From Lachnospiraceae bacterium (GTDB lineage Bacteria; Bacillota; Clostridia; Lachnospirales; Lachnospiraceae): a DNA stretch of 64,000 bases. Positions 1 to 10,202 of this stretch are shown piece by piece. The translations under genes and the position numbers were made by a program. The notes beneath the pieces were generated by a model. It saw only the letters and a list, made by a program, of their open reading frames with translations. It had not been told where the DNA came from and searched no databases. The stretch is taken from the NCBI GenBank assembly GCA_017544285.1, contig JAFYEL010000086.1:1-64000 (forward strand), given 5' to 3'. How positions within the stretch are numbered: the first letter of the stretch is position 1; every line of letters begins with the position of its first letter.

Positions 1-405
1 GTTTAGTGTCCTAGTGACGTGGCCCTCCTGGGAAACAGCCTTTTCAAGCCCCAGTTCTATGCCGGGATGGATGGCCGCATACCGGCCGAGATACTCATTC
101 TGTGACCCGAGACCCGTATCCTTGTGAAGTATCTTATAGGCATCGGTGATCTCTTTGTTTGTGGGGATATCCGCGATGTTCACATCCTCGACGTCAAGGA
201 TCTCGGCAATGGTTTCCTCTCGCCGTCTAAGGGCTCTGAGGATATCGTCCATGGCCCTGCGCTCGTAGACCTCGCTCAGCCGGTTGTCTCCGTGGAGATA
301 AATGGGCTTCACCCTCACATCCATCCTGGAGAGCTCCACCATCCTGTAGGTGGAATCCCATCCACCGGTCCAAAGAATTTCAACTATTTTTTTACTAGAT
401 CCCAT
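1..405 (-). CDS. PP-loop ATP-pyrophosphatase family protein (C-terminus beyond window)
   Basis: Only the first 135 codons are inside the window. Near the N-terminus it carries LWTGGWDSTY, a variant of the SGGxDS PP-loop that binds ATP pyrophosphate in N-type ATP-pyrophosphatases (the QueC, asparagine synthase and tRNA thiolation superfamily). These enzymes adenylate a carboxyl or similar group before nitrogen or sulfur is transferred. The substrate cannot be read from this fragment. The gene starts one base after the stop of the GT2 gene, with GAGAGG about 7 bases before ATG, so it is translated as part of the glycan operon. A role in amidating or otherwise modifying a sugar or acid of the glycan is inference; a nucleobase or tRNA enzyme carried along by chance is the alternative. 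Confidence 0.7.
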   Translation of the reverse strand, partial: MGSSKKIVEILWTGGWDSTYRMVELSRMDVRVKPIYLHGDNRLSEVYERRAMDDILRALRRREETIAEILDVEDVNIADIPTNKEITDAYKILHKDTGLGSQNEYLGRYAAIHPGIELGLEKAVSQEGHVTRTLN

Positions 406-406
406 A

Positions 407-1303
407 CTAACCTCTCAGATTATATTTTACCAGCCAGAAGATGCTTTTTGCCGTGTACCTGAAGATGTGGAGGGGGAAGAGGGAAACTCCTTTGAGATAT
501 CTCTTTCCCGCGCCTTTGTAGTCCTTCAGCTGAAGGCATCTGCGCTCCTGGGTGAACATGAGCCTGCTGTAGGCTCTTTTGTTTTTCTTAAGGAACTCAA
601 GGTTCTTTTCTATCAGACGCTCGTTGCCGATGAGCTTGTTGCGGCGGTTTGCGGTGGTGATCCGCTCCCCTCCGTGAACATGCTGTATATACACCTCTTT
701 ATGAAGTATAACCGTTTTGTACTGTTCCGTCACCCTCATCCACATTTCCACGTCCTGGGCCGAGGGCATGTTTTCATCAAAGGGGCCGCAGGCTTCAAAG
801 CACTCCCGCCTGATGAGGGGGTTCGGCGTTGCCACCTTGTTTTTGCAGATAAGCAGCCAGCGGAGATTTTTCTGATCGTAGGGAAGCCTTACGTGGACCA
901 CTTCTCCCGACTTGTCGTTTTTAACGGCATAATCGGAAATGACCATACCCGCATCGCTGTCCTTTAGGGCCTCATACTGAACCTTAAGCTTGTCGGAGAG
1001 ATATTCGTCATCATCATCGAGGAAGGATACGTATTCGCCCTTTGAAGCTGCGATGCCCGTATTCCTGGCGGCGCAGGCACCCATGTTCTTTTCATGGGGA
1101 ATGTACCTGACCCGCTCATCTCCCAGGGATCCCAGATACTCATCCAGCTTAAGCTCCGCCTGTTTTTCCGGCGGGTTATCATCTACCACTATGAGCTCAA
1201 AATCCTTAAAGCTCTGGTTTAAAACGCTGTTGACGCAGCGTTCCAGCATATCCCTGTCTCTGCCGTAGGTCGTTATCACGACCGTGATCACTTTATTTTC
1301 CAT
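407..1303 (-). CDS. Glycosyltransferase family 2
   Basis: A 298-residue GT-A fold transferase, predicted to add one sugar from a nucleotide-sugar donor to the growing surface glycan on the cytoplasmic side. The N-terminus has the family 2 opening VVITTYGRD. A run of four aspartates at residues 96-99 supplies the metal-binding DxD motif, and QDVEMWMR further on fits the acidic catalytic-base region. No membrane segment is obvious apart from a weakly hydrophobic tail. It starts one base after the manC stop and ends in TAG two bases before the PP-loop gene. Donor and acceptor are unknown; GDP-mannose or a GDP-6-deoxyhexose is plausible because gmd and manC lie directly upstream. Confidence 0.9.
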   Translation of the reverse strand: MENKVITVVITTYGRDRDMLERCVNSVLNQSFKDFELIVVDDNPPEKQAELKLDEYLGSLGDERVRYIPHEKNMGACAARNTGIAASKGEYVSFLDDDDEYLSDKLKVQYEALKDSDAGMVISDYAVKNDKSGEVVHVRLPYDQKNLRWLLICKNKVATPNPLIRRECFEACGPFDENMPSAQDVEMWMRVTEQYKTVILHKEVYIQHVHGGERITTANRRNKLIGNERLIEKNLEFLKKNKRAYSRLMFTQERRCLQLKDYKGAGKRYLKGVSLFPLHIFRYTAKSIFWLVKYNLRG

Positions 1304-1304
1304 A

Positions 1305-2618
1305 TCACTCCAGTTCGAATTTCATCTTGTCATGAACGGTGATGTCCTCGCCTATCTGGACCTCAACCATCTTCAGTTCGGTCTCGGCAAAAACGGTGTG
1401 ACGGCAGAGAGCCTGCATGGTGATGACGTCGCCGGCGCTCACCGCCTGCTCCATTCCGTCAACAACGGTGCGGCCCTTTCCGGCTATTACCACCCATACC
1501 TCGTCACGGTTCTTGTGGCTGTGGTAGTTCATGCTGTGTCCGGCGTTCAGGGTAACCTTAATAGTCATGGATCCGGGCTCCACATCAAGGACCCTGAAGG
1601 ATCCCCAGGACTTTTCCGCAAACATGATCTGCTGGTCTATCTTGTCCACGAAGGGCTTGATATAGCTGGACTGCTCTTTATCGGACACAAGGATGCCGTC
1701 CGAGCTTGCGGAGATCACCACGTCGTGAAGGCCCATGGCAAGTACGGGCACATCAAGCTCGTTCACAATGTGGACATTCTCGCACTTTTCGTTCATGGTG
1801 GCGTTGCCTATGCAGCTCTCCTCCATGGCCTCCGTGAGTGTGTTCCAGGTGCCCATGTCCTTCCACTGTCCGGAAAAACGCATAACCTGGATCTTTGACT
1901 CTTTTTCGACTACTGCGTAGTCAAAGGATATCTTTTCCAGGGTGTCGTATCTGTCGAAAAGATCCCTGTAATCCTTGAAATCAATGAGCTCATGTGCCTT
2001 GTCCAGAACGTACTTGAGCTTGTAGGCAAAAACTCCGCCGTTCCAGAGGGCGCCCTTCTCTATGTACTGTGCCGCCAGCAGGGCGTCGGGCTTTTCCTTG
2101 AAGGTCTCAACCTCGCTTACCTCGTCCTTGCTGCCGGGAATGATGTATCCGAATTTCTCGCTGGGATAGGTGGGCTCTATGCCCATGAGTACCAGGTTGG
2201 CCTCACCCTTTGCCGCCTGCTCTGACAGCCTGGAGAGCGCTCTGAAATACTCGTCCTCAACATAGGGATCCACGGGACATACGACCACCGTCTCCTCGGG
2301 GCTGATGCCCAGCTCGTCGGTGAGGTATGCGGTGGCCAGTGCTATGGCCGGGAAGGTATCCCGCCTGCAGGGCTCCACGGAGATGTTTACCTCTTCACCC
2401 AGCTAGTTGTGGATGGCGGATACCTGGGTCTTGCTGGTGGCTATGGTGACCCTGGCATCAGCGTCCGCCTTTTTGATCTGGCGGTACACCCTCTGTACCA
2501 TGGACTCGTATCCGCCCTTTTCATCCTTAAATATCTTTATGAACTGTTTTGACCTGACCTCGTTTGAAAGCGGCCAGAGCCTTTTGCCGGAGCCGCCCGA
2601 AAGCAATACTATATTCAT
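1305..2618 (-). pseudogene. manC: Mannose-1-phosphate guanylyltransferase with cupin isomerase domain, split by an in-frame amber codon
   Basis: The frame from ATG at 2618 reads the pyrophosphorylase signature GGSGKRLWPLS, reaches a TAG at 2403-2405 after 71 codons, then continues in the same frame for 365 more codons. The text resumes with LGEEVNISVEPCRRDTFPAI, so homology is unbroken across the stop. The family has glutamine at this site (IHNQLG), so one C-to-T change in CAG explains it. The C-terminal part, with NYHSHKNRDEVW, is the type II mannose-6-phosphate isomerase-like cupin. The upstream start overlaps the gmd stop by one base. Without readthrough the 71-residue piece lacks the active site, and the downstream piece (first ATG 2378) lacks the nucleotide-binding loop. 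A sequencing error, a recent nonsense mutation or amber suppression are the options. Confidence 0.85.
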
Positions 2619-3706
2619 TATTTGACCACACCCTTCTCCAGATATTCCTCGAGGTTGAGCTTGATATGCTCTTCTGCCCTCTCTACAGCAACCTTCTTCA
2701 TGTCGGACTCGACCATGAGCCTTACAAGCTCCTCAAAGCTTGTCTTTGTGGGATTCCATCCGAGCTCTGTCTTTGCCTTTGTGGGATCGCCCCAGAGGTT
2801 TACCACATCAGTTGGACGATAGAAATCGGGGCTCACCTCCACCAGCACCTTGCCGGTGGCCTTGTCTATACCCTTTTCGTCTATGCCCTTGCCCTGCCAT
2901 TCAAGCTCTATGCCCGCATGGTGGAAGGCCAGGGTTGCAAACTCGCGGACGGAGTGCTGAACTCCCGTGGCTATAACGAAATCCTCTGCCTTGTCGTGCT
3001 GAAGGATCAGCCACATACACTCCACGTAATCCTTTGCATAGCCCCAGTCTCTGAGGGAATCCAGATTTCCCAGAAGGAGCTTCTCCTGCTTACCCTGGGA
3101 GATGCGGGCTGCCGCAAGGGTGATCTTGCGGGTTACGAAGGTCTCGCCTCTCCTCTCGGACTCGTGGTTGAAAAGAATGCCGGAGCAGCAGAACATGTCG
3201 TAGGCGTCCCTGTACTCCTTTACGATCCAGAAGCCGTACTGCTTTGCAACGGCGTAGGGACTGTAGGGATGGAAGGGAGTTTTTTCGTTCTGGGGAACCT
3301 CCTCTACCTTGCCGTAGAGCTCGGAGGTGGAAGCCTGGTAAATGCGGCAGGTCTTTGTGAGACCGCAGATCCTGACAGCCTCAAGGACCCTTAACACGCC
3401 GGTTGCCACCACGTCTGCGGTGTACTCGGGAACGTCGAAGGAAACCTGAACATGGGACTGTGCCGCAAGGTTGTATATCTCGTCGGGACGCACGCTTCCG
3501 ATGACCTGCATAAGGCTCATGGAATCTCCCAGATCCCCGTAGTGGAGATGGAAGTTCTCATGGCCCTCCAGGTGGGCTATCCTCTCTCTGTAATCAACGG
3601 AGGACCTTCTGATCATGCCGTGGACATCATATCCTTTTTCCAAAAGAAATTCTGCCAGATAGGATCCGTCCTGACCTGTCACTCCTGTTATCAATGCCTT
3701 TTTCAT
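2618..3706 (-). CDS. gmd: GDP-mannose 4,6-dehydratase
   Basis: A 362-residue short-chain dehydrogenase-type enzyme that converts GDP-D-mannose to GDP-4-keto-6-deoxymannose, the precursor of GDP-fucose, GDP-rhamnose or GDP-perosamine. The Rossmann motif [15 protein letters not shown] is at residues 7-21. The substrate loop IRRSS follows, then ASTSELYG and the catalytic Tyr151-x3-Lys155 (YAVAK). Length is normal for the family. It lies 11 bases after manA and overlaps manC by one base (TAATG). No reductase or aminotransferase that would fix the final sugar is visible in the window, so the end product is open. Confidence 0.96.
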   Translation of the reverse strand: MKKALITGVTGQDGSYLAEFLLEKGYDVHGMIRRSSVDYRERIAHLEGHENFHLHYGDLGDSMSLMQVIGSVRPDEIYNLAAQSHVQVSFDVPEYTADVVATGVLRVLEAVRICGLTKTCRIYQASTSELYGKVEEVPQNEKTPFHPYSPYAVAKQYGFWIVKEYRDAYDMFCCSGILFNHESERRGETFVTRKITLAAARISQGKQEKLLLGNLDSLRDWGYAKDYVECMWLILQHDKAEDFVIATGVQHSVREFATLAFHHAGIELEWQGKGIDEKGIDKATGKVLVEVSPDFYRPTDVVNLWGDPTKAKTELGWNPTKTSFEELVRLMVESDMKKVAVERAEEHIKLNLEEYLEKGVVK

Positions 3707-3717
3707 AGTTACCTCCG

Positions 3718-4722
3718 TTAACCCTTTATGTCTAAAAATACGGCCTTGCCGTGTATGAACAGTTCCCCGGCGTCAGCCGGAACAAAAATGCAGTCACCCT
3801 TGAAAAAGCAGAAGGAAGAATTATCCGCTCCTGGGCAGTTTATGGTACCGCAGCCGTCTATGCAGAGCAGCACCCTGAAAGAGATCCGGTCGGGTGAATA
3901 CCTGGCCATATTTTTACAGCGCTCGGTGTTGATGAGCATCCTGTGGACTTCGAAATATCTGCAGCGCCCCAGAAGCTCTCTGGCCATGCCGGGACTGTAG
4001 CGCAGCACTCTCATGGGCTGCCTGGGGACCCCTGCGGCCTCCAGATCCGCCACCTCCAACGCCTTGTCCAGATGGAGCTGACGGAGGTTCCCGTCCTTGT
4101 CCCTGCGGCCGTAGTCGTAGAGCCTGTAGGTCAGGTTTGAATTCTCCTGGATCTCTGCCACCAGTGCTCCCGCACCTATGGCGTGTATCTTTCCCGCCTC
4201 GATAAAGAAGACGTCGTTTTTCCTGATCGGAACCTTCTGCAAAAGTCCCTCAAGGCGCTCCTCTTCTATGGCCTCCCTTAAGGCCTCGGCAGTGACCGAG
4301 CGCCTCAGGCCGTACACCAGTGAGCTGTCGGGAGCGGCGTCAAGAACATACCACATCTCGCTCTTTCCCAGCTGTCCGTTTTCATACCGGAAGGCGTAAT
4401 CGTCGTTGGGATGTACCTGTACCGAAAGATCGCCTGCGGCGTCGATGAGCTTCACCATGATCGGAAGCTGGCCGTCGTCCCTGGGATGGGCTCCGTAATA
4501 CTCCGGATGGGCTTTCAGCACCTCGGGAAGGCTCATGCCGTCAAACTCTCCGCCGGACACAAGGCTGACGCCGTCGGGATGGGTGGAACACTCCCAGGTC
4601 TCCGCCAGCGGAGTCATATTCAGTTCCTTTGAAAAGTCGTCCTTAAGCCGCCTGCCGCCCCAGAGGTAATCCTTGCCGGCAGGCCTTAAAAGGAGCGGCA
4701 CGCTTCCCATGCCTGAGCTCAT
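3718..4722 (-). CDS. manA: Mannose-6-phosphate isomerase, class I
   Basis: A 334-residue zinc enzyme that interconverts fructose 6-phosphate and mannose 6-phosphate and so feeds GDP-mannose synthesis for gmd. The metal ligands are visible as LSVQVHPND (Gln and His), EMWYVL (Glu) and GKIHAIGAG (His). It matches the short Firmicutes type I form with a C-terminal jelly-roll domain. The start at 4722 has AAAGGA a few bases upstream. ManC, two genes downstream, carries its own isomerase-like cupin, so the operon codes for two unrelated types of this activity. No phosphomannomutase is in the window. Confidence 0.95.
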   Translation of the reverse strand: MSSGMGSVPLLLRPAGKDYLWGGRRLKDDFSKELNMTPLAETWECSTHPDGVSLVSGGEFDGMSLPEVLKAHPEYYGAHPRDDGQLPIMVKLIDAAGDLSVQVHPNDDYAFRYENGQLGKSEMWYVLDAAPDSSLVYGLRRSVTAEALREAIEEERLEGLLQKVPIRKNDVFFIEAGKIHAIGAGALVAEIQENSNLTYRLYDYGRRDKDGNLRQLHLDKALEVADLEAAGVPRQPMRVLRYSPGMARELLGRCRYFEVHRMLINTERCKNMARYSPDRISFRVLLCIDGCGTINCPGADNSSFCFFKGDCIFVPADAGELFIHGKAVFLDIKG

Positions 4723-4787
4723 TTTGATCCTTTCGGGTTTGTGGTCTGTTGTATCTTGCCGGCCCCGCCGTTGTATGATGCCACGGG

Positions 4788-5504
4788 TCAGGCTGTTTTG
4801 CGGTAGCCTATGGCGGTCACGAAGACAGGTCTGCTGTCACCGCCTCTGTAGCCCTTTACCGCACTCTCAAGGGAGGAGTAAACGCTGCCGGTAAGTCCGT
4901 CCTGGCTGTTGTGGACCGCAAAGCCCTTTTCCTCCTTTGTGACACACATAACGTGAAGCCCGCAGCTTATGCCCCTTGGGGCATTGTAGGCTCCAAAGAT
5001 GAAGCAGTCGTACCGCTCTCCTATCTCTTTGTAGCGCTGTGGACTGATGTCCCCGGCGTAAAACAGTCTGGCGTTGTACCCAGCCTCCTTAAGGAAGCGG
5101 ACCGCCGCCTTGGGTGAGGTGCCCATGCAGGCGTTCATCACCACGCCCCGGGTCTCAAAATATTCCAGCACATCGCTCATGTTTATCTTAAGTCTGCCCT
5201 GGGACATAAACAGCAGTGCATTGAAAACCGCCACCGCCTGGCAGGTGTTTGCCCTGCCGCTTATGGCTCCTTCTTTGTCTACGGCGTTCATTCCTACCGT
5301 GCGCCCCGTCAGGCCCTTAAAAGTCCTGTGGCCGTAGCGGAAATCCCTGAGGGCGTTCTGGTCCTCGATATAGCCCGAGGCGTGGGCCCTGCGGTACGCC
5401 TCCCAGGCCTCTTTATTCGCGGCCTTGTGCATGGAGACCTCGAAGGGCTTCATGGTGTTCCAATGGGACATGAGCCACATAAAAAATACGGTTAAAATAT
5501 CCAT
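4788..5504 (-). CDS. Papain-fold-like (C39-like) protein of a glycan cluster, unknown function
   Basis: I do not recognise a named family. The 238-residue protein starts with a short hydrophobic stretch, which could be a membrane anchor. Its core has the order expected of a papain or C39-like fold: Cys88 in GRANTCQAVAVFNAL, His184 in CGLHVMCV and Asn199 in AVHNSQDG, each near a predicted helix or strand edge. Such folds include peptidases and transglutaminase-like acyltransferases. It sits 7 bases after the TupA-like ligase gene and before manA, so a role in maturing or cross-linking an aminoacylated glycan is possible but is inference. The start at 5504 has only a weak ribosome site. Confidence 0.6.
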   Translation of the reverse strand: MDILTVFFMWLMSHWNTMKPFEVSMHKAANKEAWEAYRRAHASGYIEDQNALRDFRYGHRTFKGLTGRTVGMNAVDKEGAISGRANTCQAVAVFNALLFMSQGRLKINMSDVLEYFETRGVVMNACMGTSPKAAVRFLKEAGYNARLFYAGDISPQRYKEIGERYDCFIFGAYNAPRGISCGLHVMCVTKEEKGFAVHNSQDGLTGSVYSSLESAVKGYRGGDSRPVFVTAIGYRKTA

Positions 5505-5511
5505 ATCAAGA

Positions 5512-6450
5512 TCACTTTAAAGCTGCACCGTCGGGTTTAATGTCCGTCAGGTCCAGGTATTTGCCAAGCTCAAGGTCAAAGCTTTCGGGAGTGAATTTTG
5601 ACAGCCCGTCGTTGTGATGGAAGGTCAGTTCTCCGAAGTAAATTTTGTCTCCCACCATGTAAAAATCCGCCCGGACATGCTTAAGGTTCTTTGAAAGCTT
5701 TCGCGAAAGCTCCAGGAGCTCTTCGAGTGCGGGAGGCCTGTCCATGGGCTCATGCACCGGGGGCTCTCCGTGAAAGCCCACGTATATCTGGTTCCAGTCG
5801 GTATCAAAGATACGGCGCTTGAACTTCCCGGTGGACCTGCCGTGAATAACCTCGATGAGCCTGGGCTCTCCGTCAAAGCAGAATACCTTGTAATCGGCCA
5901 GCCCCTCTCCGTCCAGATCCTCCATGTATTTTTCGGCTATGATCCTGGGTTTGATGTCGCGGTATTCCTTCGACCTGCCCACGTAGTAAAAATTGCGTTT
6001 AAAGCGCCATCCCAGCTTTCGTTTTATCTTTGAAATGCTGACTTTGCTTTTATCCTTAATGACGTAAACGCCGCCGGAGTCGTGGGTGACCTTTATCACA
6101 AAGCTTTGGGGAAGAGCGTCAAGGTCTATGGCCTCGAAGCTGTCCCACACTCCCAGGGTGGGGATTATGTATTTCTCGCCGATAATGGAGGCCACGTATT
6201 TTTTGGCCTCGTATTTATCGGTCATCTTCGTGTATTCGTCCCTGAAGTTGTGGAGCTTCAGCCAGCAGAGCTTTTCATTGTAGCCCTTGGGGTTCTGAAG
6301 ATCCGGGTATTTTTTAAACACGGCGTAGTATCTGCGCCTTAAGTATTCCTCGTCGTCCATCCCCTTGAAGAAACAGAGGGAATTGAGTATGAGGTGGCGC
6401 TTGCCGGGGTTGGTTATGAAGTTTTTCAGATGGACCAGGTACTTGTTCAT
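5512..6450 (-). CDS. TupA-like ATP-grasp ligase / glycan biosynthesis protein
   Basis: The sequence resembles the TupA-like ATP-grasp family, named for a teichuronopeptide gene of alkaliphilic Bacillus and often called a glycosyltransferase in annotations. Family landmarks are NPKGYNEKLCWLKLHN, the loop around TDKYEAKKYVASIIGEKY, SFVIKVTHDSGG (the grasp lysine and glycine-rich loop), ADYKVFCFDGEP and the metal-site region KIYFGELTFHHNDG. ATP-grasp enzymes join a carboxylate to an amine, so it probably attaches an amino acid or amino sugar during surface polymer synthesis. I chose the ATG at 6450 rather than an upstream codon at 6498 because it directly follows the GT4 stop and matches family starts; this gives 312 residues. 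Confidence 0.82.
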   Translation of the reverse strand: MNKYLVHLKNFITNPGKRHLILNSLCFFKGMDDEEYLRRRYYAVFKKYPDLQNPKGYNEKLCWLKLHNFRDEYTKMTDKYEAKKYVASIIGEKYIIPTLGVWDSFEAIDLDALPQSFVIKVTHDSGGVYVIKDKSKVSISKIKRKLGWRFKRNFYYVGRSKEYRDIKPRIIAEKYMEDLDGEGLADYKVFCFDGEPRLIEVIHGRSTGKFKRRIFDTDWNQIYVGFHGEPPVHEPMDRPPALEELLELSRKLSKNLKHVRADFYMVGDKIYFGELTFHHNDGLSKFTPESFDLELGKYLDLTDIKPDGAALK

Positions 6451-6451
6451 A

Positions 6452-7644
6452 TCACCTGATGGCCTCCAGCCACTTTCCCGATATGGACCGGATGTCAAAG
6501 TCGGCAGCCCTTTCCACTGACATTCTGGCGTATCTTTCGCGCAGGGTGGGATCCTCTATGAGGGAGCTCATGGCCCTTGCCAGAAGCACCTCTTCCTTTT
6601 CAAGCGGAACCTTTGCATCAAGGAACTCCTCGCTGCACACCGGGGTGAGTATGCCGTATCTGGCGTGCTCCACCATGGTCCTTTGCTTTCGGGTATAGGG
6701 CGTGTCGGGAGCCAGTATCTCGCGGGCGCTGGAGGGAAAATCCGTGGAGATTATGGGAAGTCCGCAGGCCAGTGCCTCAAGGAGCATATTTGCAAAGCCC
6801 TCGTACCGGGAGGCCGTCACAAAGGCATCGCACCGGGCAGCCACCGCGTAGGGATTGCTGCAGAATCCGGTAAAGGTGATCTTATCGTCCACATCAAGCT
6901 CGTGGGCCAGCATCTTTACCCTGTCCAGGTATGAACCGGCGCCGCAGATGATAAGCCGGGCCTCGGGATGCTTTTTGGACAGTGCCGCAAAGGCGCGTAC
7001 CAGATGCCAGTGACCCTTCTGGGGCGAAAAACGGCCCATGCTCATGAAGTAGAAGGCACCCTTTTCACGGTAGATCCTGGTGTTATCTTCCGCCATTTTT
7101 TTGATATAGTCAAAGTCCAGACCGTTGTTGATGGTCATGAGCTTTTTGCTGTCGAGTCCGAAGTTTTTCACAAGGTCGTCGCCGGCCTCATCGGAAACCG
7201 CCACCACTCTGTAGGCCATGGGATAGAGCAGCCGCACAAAGGGATGAACGAAAAGCCTGTAGCTCCTGTCATGGCACTGGGAGAGCATGATGCGCTCCGA
7301 GACCACCACCTTTGTGTGCCTGCCGCCGGACAGGATGTTGGCGAAATTGGAGCTGTCCATAAAGCTGATGCAGGCGTCGTACCCACCGGTCTTTTTCAAC
7401 CGTCTTAAGGTGGACAGCCGCTTGAACAGAACCCTTAGCTGGGTAAAGAGGGTCAGTTTCTTGGTAAAGGGCATCCCCAGGGTTATGACGTTGCCGGAAT
7501 GGGCATAGTCGTAGGGTGAGGTGGCATTCACCAGGATGTCTATTTCCGCCCTGTCCTTAAGTGCGGTGGAAAGATTGCAAACCGCTCTCTCCGCCCCTCC
7601 TCCGGTGAGGGTTGATATCAAAAAAAGGATCTTCGGCTTTTCCA

Positions 7645-7645
<1 letters not shown>
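6452..7645 (-). CDS. Glycosyltransferase family 4
   Basis: A 397-residue GT-B fold retaining transferase. The N-terminus LISTLTGGGAERAVCNLS is the usual acceptor-side glycine loop. The C-terminal half has FMSMGRFSPQKGHWHLV and the E-x7-E motif in YEGFANMLLEALACGLPII, which holds the nucleotide-sugar donor. It is close to the family of N-acetylgalactosamine or galactose transferases of capsule clusters, but the exact donor cannot be read. Its ATG overlaps the dehydrogenase stop by one base (TGATG), and its stop is followed at once by the TupA-like gene. Confidence 0.92.
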
Positions 7646-8955
<1,310 letters not shown>

Positions 8956-8985
8956 GACAACTCCGGGATTTTGCTATTTTGCCCG

Positions 8986-8998
8986 CCCCCAAAGGGGG
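8986..8998 (-). promoter_or_regulatory. GC-rich hairpin in the leader of the glycan operon
   Basis: Five C-G pairs close a three-base loop in the presumed 5' leader, about 30 bases before the ribosome site of the dehydrogenase gene. No run of U follows it, so it is not an intrinsic terminator; it may affect RNA stability or simply be local composition. Confidence 0.35.
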
Positions 8999-9023
8999 AC
9001 GTTGGCATTCAAACCCAAAATGT

Positions 9024-9034
9024 ATTCTACCATA
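9024..9034 (-). promoter_or_regulatory. Extended -10 promoter of the glycan operon
   Basis: On the minus strand ATGGTAGAAT gives a TGn-extended -10 (TAGAAT at 9024-9029). No good -35 can be placed because that region is the T-tract of the tsf terminator. The same ATGGTAGAAT occurs upstream of the DUF6115-like gene near 12906. Confidence 0.5.
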
Positions 9035-9040
9035 AAATAT

Positions 9041-9082
9041 CGAAAAAAAAAAGGTGTCGGGGGACTGTGCCCCTGACACCTT
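9041..9082 (-). terminator. Rho-independent terminator of rpsB-tsf
   Basis: On the minus strand the stem GGTGTC-A-GGGG pairs with CCCC-C-GACACC around a 6-base loop (one A-C mismatch) and is followed by ten T. It begins about 10 bases after the tsf stop, which fits the end of the ribosomal operon and separates it from the glycan operon. Confidence 0.9.
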
Positions 9083-9092
9083 AAGTTCAATC

Positions 9093-10178
9093 TCAGCCAA
9101 GCTGTGCGGCAACCTCTGCTGCGAAATCTTCGTTCTTCTTTTCCATGCCCTCGCCAACCTCGAAACGGATGAACTCGGAGATGGTAAGATCCTTGGATAC
9201 GCTCTCAAGATACTTGCCGACGGGCTGCTTGCCGTCCTCAGCCTTAACGTATACCTGATCCATAAGGCAGATCTCCTTGAGCTGCTTGGAGATACGGCCC
9301 TCAACAAGACCTGAGAAGATCTTGTTCTCGATGTATGAAGCCTTGCCCTCAAGAGCGATACCCTTGAGAACCTCGATATCCTCCTTGGGAAGGAAGTTGA
9401 AGAGGTACTTGTCGTTCTTCTTCTCTTCGTATACTGCCTTGCCCTCTTCGCTGAACTTGCCGCCTGAGATAGCCTTGTCAAAGACTTCTGCAAGGATGGG
9501 CTTGGGAAGAGTTGCGGGATCGTTGAGTGAGCTGTCGATGATGGTCTCGCGAAGCTTAACGTTCTCTTCCTCGGACATATCGGAACGCTTGATGAACTCG
9601 GGGTTCATTGCTGCAACCTGCATAGCGATGTTTGTGAGGGCTTCCTTGATGGAATCGTCGCAGGAAACGCCCTTCGCACCTACGATAACGCCGATCCTTC
9701 CGCCGCCATGGATGTAGGTTACGACTGCATCAGCCTCAACCTTCTTGAATCTGCGTACGGAAAGCTTCTCGCCGATGGTGGCTGTCTTCTCAACAAGAGT
9801 ATCCTTAAGGCCGTTCTGCTCAAGAAGAGTCTCAACATCCTCTCCGTTCACGCCGCCTGCAAGACCTGACTTAAGTGCCTGATCCGCAACATCCTGAACG
9901 AATGTCTGGAACTGCTCGTTCTTTGCAACGAAGTCGGTCTCGGAGTTAACCTCAACCACTACCGCCTTTTTGTTATCCTCAACAGCTACGCGGCAGATAC
10001 CCTCTGCTGCGATCCTGGCTGCCTTCTTAACTGCCTTTGCGGCTCCGCTCTTCTTGAGAACGTCAACGGCTGCTTCCATGTTGCCGTCTGTCTCGTTGAG
10101 AGCCTTCTTACAATCCATCATACCTGCGCCGGTCATTTCGCGAAGCTCTTTGACCATAGCTGCTGTAATATTAGCCAT
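9093..10178 (-). CDS. tsf: Elongation factor Ts, with an extended core
   Basis: EF-Ts is the nucleotide exchange factor of EF-Tu. The N-terminal UBA-like domain ends in the signature MTGAGMMDCKKAL (residues 15-27), and EVNSETDFVAKNEQF (residues 76-90) is the conserved core that contacts EF-Tu. At 361 residues it is longer than the roughly 280-315 usual in bacteria. The extra sequence lies at about residues 210-285, between the NPEFIKRSDM strand and the VEGRISKQLKEICLMDQ helix, and is rich in Lys and Glu. It follows rpsB by 24 bases with an AGGAGG site and is closed by a strong terminator. Function is certain; the role of the insert is not known. Confidence 0.97.
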   Translation of the reverse strand: MANITAAMVKELREMTGAGMMDCKKALNETDGNMEAAVDVLKKSGAAKAVKKAARIAAEGICRVAVEDNKKAVVVEVNSETDFVAKNEQFQTFVQDVADQALKSGLAGGVNGEDVETLLEQNGLKDTLVEKTATIGEKLSVRRFKKVEADAVVTYIHGGGRIGVIVGAKGVSCDDSIKEALTNIAMQVAAMNPEFIKRSDMSEEENVKLRETIIDSSLNDPATLPKPILAEVFDKAISGGKFSEEGKAVYEEKKNDKYLFNFLPKEDIEVLKGIALEGKASYIENKIFSGLVEGRISKQLKEICLMDQVYVKAEDGKQPVGKYLESVSKDLTISEFIRFEVGEGMEKKNEDFAAEVAAQLG

Positions 10179-10202
10179 TTTTACCTCCTGATAAATTCTA
10201 TC

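Noticed and set aside
2403..2405. Genome-wide reassignment of TAG to glutamine
   Set aside because: TAG ends the GT2 gene two bases before the next gene, and also ends fliY and tlyA at natural family ends, so it is an ordinary stop in this organism.
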